From NCBI GenBank assembly GCA_002429965.1, contig DJBG01000105.1, positions 15,963 through 27,569 on the forward strand: 11,607 nucleotides of DNA. The letters run 5' to 3'. Source of the stretch: Hungatella sp. UBA5982. Lineage in GTDB: Bacteria; Bacillota; Clostridia; Lachnospirales; Lachnospiraceae. The notes under the pieces were generated by a model. The model had not been told where the DNA came from. It saw only the letters and a list, made by a program, of their open reading frames with translations, and searched no databases. A program made the position numbers and the translations under genes. Below, piece after piece: positions 6,176 through 11,607 of the stretch. The number at the start of each line of letters is the position of its first letter. Position 1 is the first letter of the stretch.

Positions 6176-6463
6176 TCAACTATTAAATATGAATACATAA
6201 GTTTCGTTTCCAATGTTTCTGTAAGGGTGCAAAATTGATAGATATTTTAATTCTGCGGACATACCCGATACAGTCCAGAAGGTTGCGGGCGGCTTGGTCA
6301 GATAATCATCTGTACCGGCATTATCCCTATCCTCACTGCGGGCACTGATTACAATGATTGGAATATTTGACCATGTTCGCCCTCTTTTAATAACGTTAAT
6401 ACCGTCCATATACGGCAAACCCAAATCCGGCAAACCCAAATCCGGCAAACCCAAAATCATCAT
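6176..6463 (-). pseudogene. KdpE-like response regulator receiver domain, decayed
   Basis: The minus strand encodes MMILGLPDLGLPDLGLPYMD, then GINVIKRGRTWSNIP, IIVISARSEDRD and DDYLTKP. These are the phospho-Asp loop, strand 4 with the conserved Ser and the conserved Lys of an OmpR-type receiver, closest to KdpE by eye. The stretch between SEDRD and DDYLTKP is about five residues shorter than normal, the GLPDL loop is repeated, and the sequence after LTKP is unrelated, so no DNA-binding domain remains. The frame stays open upstream of the ATG (PQYFEEVAKQPD), so the natural start has also been lost. The gene is not functional. Confidence 0.75.
6413..6458 (+). repeat. 15-bp tandem repeat, three copies
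   Basis: CGGCAAACCCAAATC occurs at 6413-6427 and 6428-6442, and once more with one extra A at 6443-6458. On the minus strand each unit encodes GLPDL of the receiver-domain phosphorylation loop, so the repeat arose by duplication inside the relic gene. Confidence 0.92.
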
Positions 6464-6538
6464 ATCTGGCTGTTTTGCAACTTCCTCAAAATATTGGGGA
6501 TAGTAGCATGATTTGACTGTCTGAATCTATTTGCAACA

Positions 6539-6565
6539 TTGACATTGTAGCAACAATGTTATAAT
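6539..6565 (+). promoter_or_regulatory. Promoter of the marR-type gene with internal palindrome
   Basis: TTGACA (6539-6544) and TATAAT (6560-6565) are both perfect, with a short 15-base spacer. Between and overlapping the boxes lies ACATTGT-AGCA-ACAATGT (6542-6559), a perfect 7-bp inverted repeat, which could bind a regulator and block RNA polymerase. Confidence 0.72.
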
Positions 6566-6570
6566 ATTAA

Positions 6571-6585
6571 AGTGTACATACACGA
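6571..6585 (+). promoter_or_regulatory. Operator-like palindrome, copy 1
   Basis: AGTGTACATACACGA contains GTGTA-CA-TACAC, centred just after the expected transcription start of the MarR gene, a classical repressor position. A 14-of-15 identical copy lies at 7075-7089, directly after the same gene. Confidence 0.65.
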
Positions 6586-6618
6586 TGCGTGCCACATATT
6601 CTAGATGACGAGGATAAT

Positions 6619-7059
6619 ATGGATAAAATAATTACAGCACAAAAAAACGATATTATCTGTAATTGCTTAAAATTACGTAGAGCTTCTCAGGCAATTACAA
6701 AAGTTTATGATAAATATCTTGAGTCCAGCGGAATCAAAATAAGCCAATACCTCATATTAAAAACAATATCCCGTACGCAGCCAGTAAATGTTAGTGACCT
6801 TGCTGCTAATGTTAGATTAGATAGGACTACACTGGTTCGGAGCCTAAAGCCTCTTGAACAAAGGGAGTTAATCTCGGATATTGCAAAAGAAGGTACTCGA
6901 AATCGACAGCTCGTATTATCAGAATATGTTAAGGAAACTTTGGCTAAAGCTACCGCTCTATGGATGGAAGCACAAGATTACATTGAGCAGTATCTTGGAA
7001 AAGAAGATTTGTCTGAATTAAATCTACTGCTTCGTAAAATTGAGGAACTTGAATCGTAA
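6619..7059 (+). CDS. MarR family transcriptional regulator
   Basis: A 146-residue MarR protein. I prefer ATG 6619 because GAGG (6610-6613) lies 5 bases upstream; an in-frame GTG at 6589 has no ribosome binding site. Residues 10-50 are the N-terminal dimerisation helices, VNVSDLAANVRLDRTTLVRS (56-75) is the recognition HTH, and residues 81-100 are the wing (ISDIAKEGTRNRQLVLS). The C-terminal helices complete the dimer interface. C14 and C16 sit in helix 1; C16 falls in the register of the redox-sensing Cys15 of B. subtilis OhrR, with Y30 at the place of OhrR Tyr29, but OhrR Tyr40 is Ile here. It probably represses itself through the palindromes at 6542-6559 and 6571-6585, and perhaps the iron-sulfur protein gene downstream through 7075-7089. 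Confidence 0.9.
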   Translation: MDKIITAQKNDIICNCLKLRRASQAITKVYDKYLESSGIKISQYLILKTISRTQPVNVSDLAANVRLDRTTLVRSLKPLEQRELISDIAKEGTRNRQLVLSEYVKETLAKATALWMEAQDYIEQYLGKEDLSELNLLLRKIEELES

Positions 7060-7074
7060 ATTTTTTACCCTTTT

Positions 7075-7089
7075 AGTGTATATACACGA
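7075..7089 (+). promoter_or_regulatory. Operator-like palindrome, copy 2
   Basis: AGTGTATATACACGA contains GTGTATATACAC, a perfect 12-bp palindrome, and differs from the copy at 6571-6585 by a single base. A weak promoter, TTGAAT (7049-7054) with TTTAGT (7072-7077), would overlap it. It is about 180 bases ahead of the QueG-like gene. Between them (7090-7271) I see no gene, only a 50-codon open frame ending at 7229 (containing LSNVPCNLLDRRIYGVV) without a clear start. Confidence 0.55.
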
Positions 7090-7271
7090 AATGTATTGCT
7101 GATTCAATTACTAACTTGGATCAGTCGCAATTACGTCGCTTCATAATGATATTAAGCAATGTTCCCTGTAATTTGCTGGATCGTAGGATATACGGTGTGG
7201 TTCGATCCATTCAAACTAAATACAAATAAGCTCACATTGAAAGAGCCAAAGGAAAGTGAGAAAAATCAATT

Positions 7272-8306
7272 TTGAATAGTACAGAGAAGATGATTCAAAA
7301 CAAAGCCTATGAGTTAGGTTATGAAAAGTGTGGTATCATTCCCGTTCAGGCAATGGAGGGTTATAGGGAGAAAGTTGAGGAACGCATTCAGAAAGCGCCA
7401 GCGTCTGAACAATTCTATCGAAAAAAACACGGATGGCTTGCCGATCTTCAAGAAGATTATCCGTGGGCCAAATCTATCATTGTAGTAGTATCAAGGTATG
7501 GGAAATATAGAATACCTGAATCGGTAAAGAATCATATTGGAAAACATTATTTGACTGACACACGAATTGATGTCAATACAAAAGAATATCAGAGCAAATT
7601 GGATATGGATCAATATTTACAGGAACTCGGTATTAGAATTGATTCAGATTCAAAATTTGGATTGGTTGGCCTGCGATGGGCAGCTATGCAGGCAGGATTG
7701 GGTATTGTCCGGCGAAACAATTTTTTTTATACGGAGTCTGGTTCATGGGTGTACCTCGGAGCGTGGTTAACAGACAGGGAAATGAATTTACGTGAAACAA
7801 CAAATTTGCCACCATGCCCGAAAAACTGTAACCGCTGTATTGCAGCATGTCCTACCCACTCACTTTCTGAGCCTTACACAATGCTGCCAAATTCATGCGT
7901 TTCCTTTTTGACAACATTTGGAGGGCGTGACCTGGTACAAGATCCCCTTTCCAGAAATTTTAAAAGCTTTATTTACGGCTGTGATATTTGTCAGGATGTA
8001 TGCCCTATGAACAAGGGAAAATGGCAGGAGTACGAGGAATTTCCCGGACTGTCCGAGCTGGCTCCTTCACTTACACTGGAAAACATTTTAAATATGGACG
8101 AAAGCCTCTACAAAGAAAAGATACAGCCAAAGTTTTTTTATTTAACGCCAGAAGATAGCTGGAAATGGAAAGTGAATGTACTATGCTTTATGCGCAATAA
8201 CTATCAGGAAAAATATAAACCAGCTATTCTTGCTGCCTGTAAAAACGAAACCAGCAAAGTCAGAGAAATGGCTCAATCTGTCTGTGATGAGATGGGACTA
8301 AGTTAA
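7272..8306 (+). CDS. QueG-like double [4Fe-4S] cluster protein
   Basis: A 344-residue cytoplasmic iron-sulfur protein related to epoxyqueuosine reductase. Residues 125-170 (DSDSKFGLVGLRWAAMQAGL through GSWVYLGAWLTD) match the QueG cobalamin-binding region. Ferredoxin motifs follow: C182xxxC186xxC189xxxC193P and C209 with C237xxC240xxxC244P. The C-terminus (WKWKVNVLCFMRNNY onward) looks like one HEAT-type repeat. QueG normally has a CGSC-type first motif and a Glu in the segment after the catalytic Asp; here they are CPKNC and Gly, so tRNA queuosine synthesis is not certain. The start is TTG at 7272, with GGAAAGTGAG about 11 bases upstream; ATG 7290 is an alternative with a weaker site. It follows a MarR gene with cysteines, which suggests redox-related control. 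Family secure; substrate open. Confidence 0.82.
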   Translation: MNSTEKMIQNKAYELGYEKCGIIPVQAMEGYREKVEERIQKAPASEQFYRKKHGWLADLQEDYPWAKSIIVVVSRYGKYRIPESVKNHIGKHYLTDTRIDVNTKEYQSKLDMDQYLQELGIRIDSDSKFGLVGLRWAAMQAGLGIVRRNNFFYTESGSWVYLGAWLTDREMNLRETTNLPPCPKNCNRCIAACPTHSLSEPYTMLPNSCVSFLTTFGGRDLVQDPLSRNFKSFIYGCDICQDVCPMNKGKWQEYEEFPGLSELAPSLTLENILNMDESLYKEKIQPKFFYLTPEDSWKWKVNVLCFMRNNYQEKYKPAILAACKNETSKVREMAQSVCDEMGLS

Positions 8307-8327
8307 AATAATTTAAATTTGTTTCAA

Positions 8328-8372
8328 AAAGTGAGCCATAAACTAACTTCTTGTTAGTTTATGGCTCATTTT
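8328..8372 (+). terminator. Strong rho-independent terminator
   Basis: TGAGCCATAAACTAAC (8332-8347) pairs perfectly with GTTAGTTTATGGCTCA (8353-8368) across a 5-base TTCTT loop. An A-run on the left and a T-run on the right extend the stem. It ends the QueG-like transcript and may work on both strands. Confidence 0.93.
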
Positions 8373-8560
8373 AAAAGTATATTTTGTTCTTGTATCAACA
8401 TGGCTATAGATAAACCGTAAGTGACAGATTGCAAATGTTATTCTGTGAGATCATATAGCATTCAAATCAGATTTTAGTATGTGGTGGCTTGTCCGGTTCT
8501 CCCAGAATGCTCATGAGGATAATGCTGCCCTCAAAAAGGTGTTTTTCTCGCTTGTGCTAT
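8373..8560. other. Intergenic DNA without recognised gene
   Basis: Between the two convergent transcription units I find no open frame of coding quality. A short plus-strand frame at 8479-8682 runs antisense into the TetR gene and has no ribosome binding site, so it is probably chance. Confidence 0.5.
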
Positions 8561-8591
8561 ATAAAAAGCGGTCAGAGCTCTTTGATGGCCG
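8561..8591 (-). terminator. Possible weak terminator after tetR
   Basis: On the minus strand, right after the TetR stop codon, an imperfect hairpin with CGG/CCG ends and mismatches inside is followed by CTTTTTATA. The position is right but the stem is weak. Confidence 0.3.
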
Positions 8592-8593
8592 TG

Positions 8594-9193
8594 TTAGATG
8601 GATAAAGGTGCCGTCAGTTTGTCCAGGACGAATAACAGATCCTTTTCTGCCTGTTTCATCAGATCGTAGGAATAATCGTTGAGACACCAGTCGATAATCA
8701 CACCCCGGTTGATTCGGATCAGAAAGGATGTGAGCTCATGCACCGTCATATCGGTATGAATCATACCATTCTCTAACGCTTTTCCCGCCAGTTCTTCTAC
8801 TGTCTGATAGTATTTTCTTACCGGCTTTACGGAATATTTTACATCCGTTGATAACTGAGCGATATACAGCTCTTTTGTTAAGTTGGCCGACTCTTCCATA
8901 ACAAATTTTGTCTGGTGAAGTAATATATATTTTATATCTTCTACAGGATCATGGAATTCATAGTGCTGCAGCAGAAGATCCAAAGCATCGTCATACAGGG
9001 CAAAGCCCTTGTTGATCATCTCTTCCTTGGAACTGAAATGATGGTAAAACGCTCCGGTAGAGATACCGGCTTCCTGGCATAGCTGCCGGATGCTCATGTT
9101 GTGATACCCTTTTTTTTGAATTAAATTTAAGGCGACCCGTATGATGTTATTTTTTGTCTGGGCAGCCTGCTCGACTCTTTTCTTTCTTGCCAT
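8594..9193 (-). CDS. TetR/AcrR family transcriptional regulator
   Basis: A 199-residue TetR-type repressor. Residues 10-56 hold the DNA-binding domain: KNNIIRVALNLIQKKGYHNM, then SIRQLCQEAGISTGAFYHHF (34-53), a textbook TetR HTH with the YHHF end, followed by SSKEEM. Residues 60-195 are the helical ligand-binding and dimerisation domain, with no recognisable ligand motif. The ATG at 9193 has GGAG about 11 bases upstream. It lies 74 bases downstream of the substrate-binding protein gene on the same strand, so it may be read with the transporter operon or have its own promoter. GATTATG (9198-9204) and CATAATC (9231-9237) form a spaced inverted repeat before it. Control of the adjacent ABC importer is a reasonable inference. 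Confidence 0.92.
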   Translation of the reverse strand: MARKKRVEQAAQTKNNIIRVALNLIQKKGYHNMSIRQLCQEAGISTGAFYHHFSSKEEMINKGFALYDDALDLLLQHYEFHDPVEDIKYILLHQTKFVMEESANLTKELYIAQLSTDVKYSVKPVRKYYQTVEELAGKALENGMIHTDMTVHELTSFLIRINRGVIIDWCLNDYSYDLMKQAEKDLLFVLDKLTAPLSI

Positions 9194-9197
9194 AAAT

Positions 9198-9237
9198 GAT
9201 TATGCTCCAATTAAGTACAGTTTTATTAATCATAATC
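9198..9237. repeat. Spaced inverted repeat upstream of tetR
   Basis: GATTATG (9198-9204) and CATAATC (9231-9237) are perfect 7-bp inverted copies 26 bases apart, inside the AT-rich gap before the TetR start. This could be a TetR operator, although the spacing is wide for one dimer. Confidence 0.35.
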
Positions 9238-9267
9238 TTTTTTCAAAAAAAAAGCAAGGTGAACTCA

Positions 9268-10290
9268 TTAGACCGGATTGACAAAAGAATAATCTAACAC
9301 CTTTGCACTCTCTGCCGCAGGGCCATAAGTCATATTTTCCGACTCTTCCTTGGAAACCTCCACCTGGCTGTTGGTAGGTGCTTCGTTTAAAGCCTTGGTG
9401 GTTTTGTCCTGAAGCTCTTTGCTTAATCGGTAATTGATGTATGCGTAAGCCAGTTCCTTGTCCTTGCAGTTCTTGGTAATGCTGATGGTATTGAAATTTG
9501 CATAGGTCACGTCAGGAGTCACATACACCAGACCCGGGTTTGCTTCTCTAATGGTTGGTACACCGAAGTCGCCTACAATAGCGGCCTTGATTTCTCCGGA
9601 AGTAAACATATTGATTAAGTCAGAAGACTTTGCATAGGTCTTTACAAGGTTTGGCTTTAATTCCTCCAATGCCTCAAAAGCGGCCGCTCCTTTGTCACTG
9701 GTCACATCAACGCCCTTGTAATCGCTTGCCATATAAACCATGGCAGGACCAAAGGTAGTCGTGATATCCGGAATGGCAACGCTTCCTTCCAGCTCCGCTT
9801 TCCATAAATCATCAAAGCTCTTAATCTCAAAACCCACAGCCTCCGGATCATACATAATGCCGATGCTGTTGATGGTATAGGCAATTCCCTGTCCGGCGTC
9901 CGCCATGGTCTTTGCCGCTTTGATCAAATACTGGCTGTTCTCGATCTTACTTAAATCCAGGGGCTCAAATAAGCCCTCTTCGATTCCCTTTGCCGTCATG
10001 GCCTGGGACAGTTCGATTACGTCAATGGTAGTTTGCGAGTCAGCAGAAAGCTTTGTGTAACGCTCATTGGTACTTCCTGTCTCTGTAACGATCTTGCAGT
10101 TGTACTGGTCCTCAAAGGGCTTGTACACCTCTTCCTCAGAAATATCTTCACTTAAGCCGTAAGTGGATAAAACCAGTTTCTTCTCTTCTGTGCCGCTCTT
10201 TTTCTCTCCTGCTGTTCCCGTAGTTCCGGTACCGCCGCAGCCCGTCAGTACAATGGCTGCACACAGGGATAATGCCAATACTTTCTTCAT
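9268..10290 (-). CDS. ABC transporter substrate-binding lipoprotein, PotD-like
   Basis: I choose ATG 10290 (340 residues), because GAGAGG (10300-10305) lies 9 bases upstream; an ATG two codons earlier would be only 3 bases away. MKKVLALSLCAAIVLTGC is a lipoprotein signal with lipobox LTGC (C18). A low-complexity Gly/Thr/Lys linker follows, then a periplasmic-binding-like fold of the PotD/Fbp class: LVLSTYGLSED, YKPFEDQYNCKIV, then DVIELS, AYTINSIGIMYDPEAV and the late TISITKNCKDKELAYAYINY. It captures the ligand outside the membrane and feeds the permease. Its order after a PotC-like permease and a PotA-like ATPase supports polyamine-type import. Residues that would fix the ligand cannot be judged by eye; thiamine-, phosphonate- or iron-type ligands are alternatives. 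Confidence 0.9.
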   Translation of the reverse strand: MKKVLALSLCAAIVLTGCGGTGTTGTAGEKKSGTEEKKLVLSTYGLSEDISEEEVYKPFEDQYNCKIVTETGSTNERYTKLSADSQTTIDVIELSQAMTAKGIEEGLFEPLDLSKIENSQYLIKAAKTMADAGQGIAYTINSIGIMYDPEAVGFEIKSFDDLWKAELEGSVAIPDITTTFGPAMVYMASDYKGVDVTSDKGAAAFEALEELKPNLVKTYAKSSDLINMFTSGEIKAAIVGDFGVPTIREANPGLVYVTPDVTYANFNTISITKNCKDKELAYAYINYRLSKELQDKTTKALNEAPTNSQVEVSKEESENMTYGPAAESAKVLDYSFVNPV

Positions 10291-10320
10291 AATCATGATC
10301 CTCTCTTTTTTATAATTGAC

Positions 10321-10370
10321 CGGCTGTATCAGCCGTAGTTACCTTATTACTGCCCATGTCCTTTGGGCAG
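10321..10370 (-). other. Two intercistronic hairpins between ATPase and binding-protein genes
   Basis: CGGCTG-TAT-CAGCCG (10321-10335) and CTGCCCA with TGGGCAG (10350-10356 and 10364-10370, 7-base loop) are perfect hairpins in the 88-base gap. Neither is followed by a T-run on the minus strand, so they are better read as RNA-stabilising or processing elements, which often raise binding-protein levels in such operons. Confidence 0.55.
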
Positions 10371-10378
10371 ATGCCCCT

Positions 10379-11413
10379 TTAATGCACAAGAACCAACTTT
10401 GACTCCGGCAGATAAAGGCGGATCCGGCTGCCCTCTTCATAAGCTTCTTCTGCCGGCCTGTTTACCAGGAACTTTCCTGCCGCTATAAGGACCTCATACT
10501 GATAGCCCTTTCCAAGAAATGTCCGGACGCCTACTGTACCTTCCAGAATATTGTTGTCCTGCCCTTCCTCTGCCACCCGGATATCCTCCGGGCGGATGGT
10601 GCCGGTACAGGTGTCTTCCCTGTGTGCGCTTTCTACGTTAAATACTGCGCCGGTCTCCGTTTTATATACATCTCCCTGCCTCTTTAAAGGAAGAAAATTC
10701 TCAAAACCAATAAATCTTGCAACAAATTCCGTATTTGGCTTTTGATAAATATTTTCTGGCGTGTCAAACTGTTCGATCACTCCCTGATTCATAACCGCCA
10801 CCTTATCCGAGATGGAAAAACACTCCTCCTGGTCATGGGTGACAAACAGGGTGGTAATGCCAAGCTTTTTCTGGATCCTCTTAATCTCCATGCGCATATT
10901 GATGCGGAGCTTTGCATCTAAGTTGCTTAATGGCTCATCAAGGAGAAGAAGCTTTGGCTCAATTACCAGCGCTCTTGCAAGAGCCACTCTCTGCCTCTGC
11001 CCGCCGGACATCTGCTGGGGAAACCGCCCGCGAAATTCCGTAAGACCGCAGACCTCTAAAATCTGATCCACCTTTTTATCAATTTCCGCCTTATCAAGCT
11101 TTCTCATTTTAAGCCCAAATGCCACATTGTCATATACACTTAAATGAGGAAACAGGGCATAGCTTTGAAATACGATTCCAAAATTCCTCTTGTGGACCGG
11201 AACCTTGGTAAGGTCTGCGCCATCCAGAGCGAAAACTCCATTCTGTGGCTCAATAAACCCAGCTACCACCCGAAGGGTCGTAGTCTTTCCGCAGCCGCTT
11301 GGCCCCAAAAGGGAAACCAGCTCCCCTTCCTGCACTTCTAAATTCAATCCCTTTAAAATCTGTTTCTTCTTATCATAACAGACATCAATATCCTGCAACG
11401 TCATATACGCCAT
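10379..11413 (-). CDS. ABC transporter ATP-binding protein, PotA-like
   Basis: A 344-residue ATPase of an importer. Motifs in order: Walker A GPSGCGKT (37-44), Q-loop FQSYALFPH (Q83), signature MSGGQRQR (135-142), Walker B LLLLDEP (155-161), D-loop SNLD, H-loop VTHDQEE (H193). Residues from about 240 form the TOBE-type C-terminal regulatory domain, including GTIRPEDIRV. This domain layout and length fit the CUT1/POPT importers PotA, FbpC and MalK; the FPHLSVYDNVAFGL segment is typical of PotA. The AGGAGG at 11421-11426 overlaps the TAG of the permease gene, so translation is probably coupled. It sits on the inner membrane face and powers the permease. All catalytic residues are present. Confidence 0.95.
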   Translation of the reverse strand: MAYMTLQDIDVCYDKKKQILKGLNLEVQEGELVSLLGPSGCGKTTTLRVVAGFIEPQNGVFALDGADLTKVPVHKRNFGIVFQSYALFPHLSVYDNVAFGLKMRKLDKAEIDKKVDQILEVCGLTEFRGRFPQQMSGGQRQRVALARALVIEPKLLLLDEPLSNLDAKLRINMRMEIKRIQKKLGITTLFVTHDQEECFSISDKVAVMNQGVIEQFDTPENIYQKPNTEFVARFIGFENFLPLKRQGDVYKTETGAVFNVESAHREDTCTGTIRPEDIRVAEEGQDNNILEGTVGVRTFLGKGYQYEVLIAAGKFLVNRPAEEAYEEGSRIRLYLPESKLVLVH

Positions 11414-11424
11414 GGTTTCTCCTC

Positions 11425-11607
11425 CTATTTTGCCAAAGCTGCAATTCCCAGTGTCTTATCAACAATTACCATAATAAGGACCGTTACGGCCATTAAAAGT
11501 ACGGAAACCGCCGATACGGTAGGATCATAATTATATTCGATGTAACCCATGAGAGTCGCCGGGAAGGTAGACACACCGGGACCGGAGAGAAACATGGAAA
11601 CCGGAAT
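11425..11607 (-). CDS. ABC transporter permease, C-terminal end (partial)
   Basis: The minus-strand frame is open from the window edge to TAG at 11425-11427, giving 60 residues. They read IPVSMFLSGPGVSTFPATLM, then GYIEYNYDPTVSAVSVLLMA and a hydrophobic segment VTVLIMVIVDKTLGI. This is the end of a PotC/PotB-type inner-membrane permease (BPD_transp_1): the SGPGVST-x-P motif and the last transmembrane helix are recognisable. It is the upstream gene of the importer operon, 11 bases from the ATPase start. A second permease gene is expected beyond the window. Confidence 0.85.
   Translation of the reverse strand: MPVSMFLSGPGVSTFPATLMGYIEYNYDPTVSAVSVLLMAVTVLIMVIVDKTLGIAALAK

Noticed and set aside
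6413..6458. CRISPR-like repeat array
   Set aside because: The units are directly adjacent with no spacers and lie in frame in a receiver-domain relic.
6589..6618. GTG start extending the MarR protein by 10 residues
   Set aside because: No ribosome binding site before it, and it is very close to the expected transcription start; ATG 6619 has GAGG at good spacing.
10551..11496. Several plus-strand open frames over the ATPase gene
   Set aside because: They are antisense to a gene with all ABC motifs intact and have no independent support.
1..11607. tRNA or rRNA genes, CRISPR arrays and riboswitches
   Set aside because: I looked for cloverleaf patterns, rRNA signatures, spaced repeats and common riboswitch cores and saw none; a covariance-model search would be needed to exclude weak cases.

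Overview
The window looks like a Gram-positive, low-to-moderate GC Firmicute, most likely a Lachnospiraceae/Clostridium-type gut anaerobe. The basis is strong AGGAGG ribosome binding sites, consensus TTGACA/TATAAT promoters, AT-rich intergenic DNA, MerR/TipAS and MarR regulators, and Clostridia-like protein sequences. Species cannot be assigned from the sequence alone.

Layout. (1) 1-470: the 3' end of a UDP-GlcNAc 2-epimerase gene, a short unassigned reading-frame remnant, and a clear rho-independent terminator. (2) 630-1574: an autoregulated MerR/TipAS-type regulator, with a palindrome inside a 19-bp promoter spacer. (3) 1575-2600: gene debris, a small orphan HELRH zinc-peptidase-like protein, and a broken HAD phosphatase gene on the minus strand. 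(4) 2820-6120: the most interesting block. A PsuK-like PfkB kinase gene and a TrpF-like (phosphoribosylanthranilate isomerase fold) gene form a two-gene operon. A convergent gene encodes a winged-helix protein fused to a PfkB domain that is clearly a paralogue of the kinase but has lost the catalytic Asp (GAGD to GAGS). Between them lie a fragment of an iron-dependent alcohol dehydrogenase and a decayed IS256-family transposase. (5) 6176-6540: a decayed KdpE-like receiver domain carrying a 15-bp tandem repeat. (6) 6530-8374: a MarR regulator with operator-like palindromes before and after it, then a QueG-like double [4Fe-4S] protein ending in a strong terminator. (7) 8594-11607: a visibly more GC-rich minus-strand cluster reading permease (partial), ABC ATPase, substrate-binding lipoprotein and TetR regulator, resembling spermidine/putrescine or related PotABCD-type importers.

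How the genes may work together. In block 4 the kinase would make a 5-phosphoribosyl-type intermediate and the TrpF-like protein would act on it. The HTH-pseudokinase would sense the kinase's substrate or product and control the operon. No psuG and no trp genes are present in the window, and the TrpF-like protein lacks the catalytic Cys, so the substrate is unlikely to be anthranilate. This is inference from family chemistry and gene order. In block 6 the MarR protein probably controls itself and the iron-sulfur protein gene through the shared motif AGTGTAYATACACGA.

The many truncated genes between intact ones (HAD, Fe-ADH, IS256, receiver domain, two unassigned pieces) mark 230-6550 as a region with repeated insertion and deletion.
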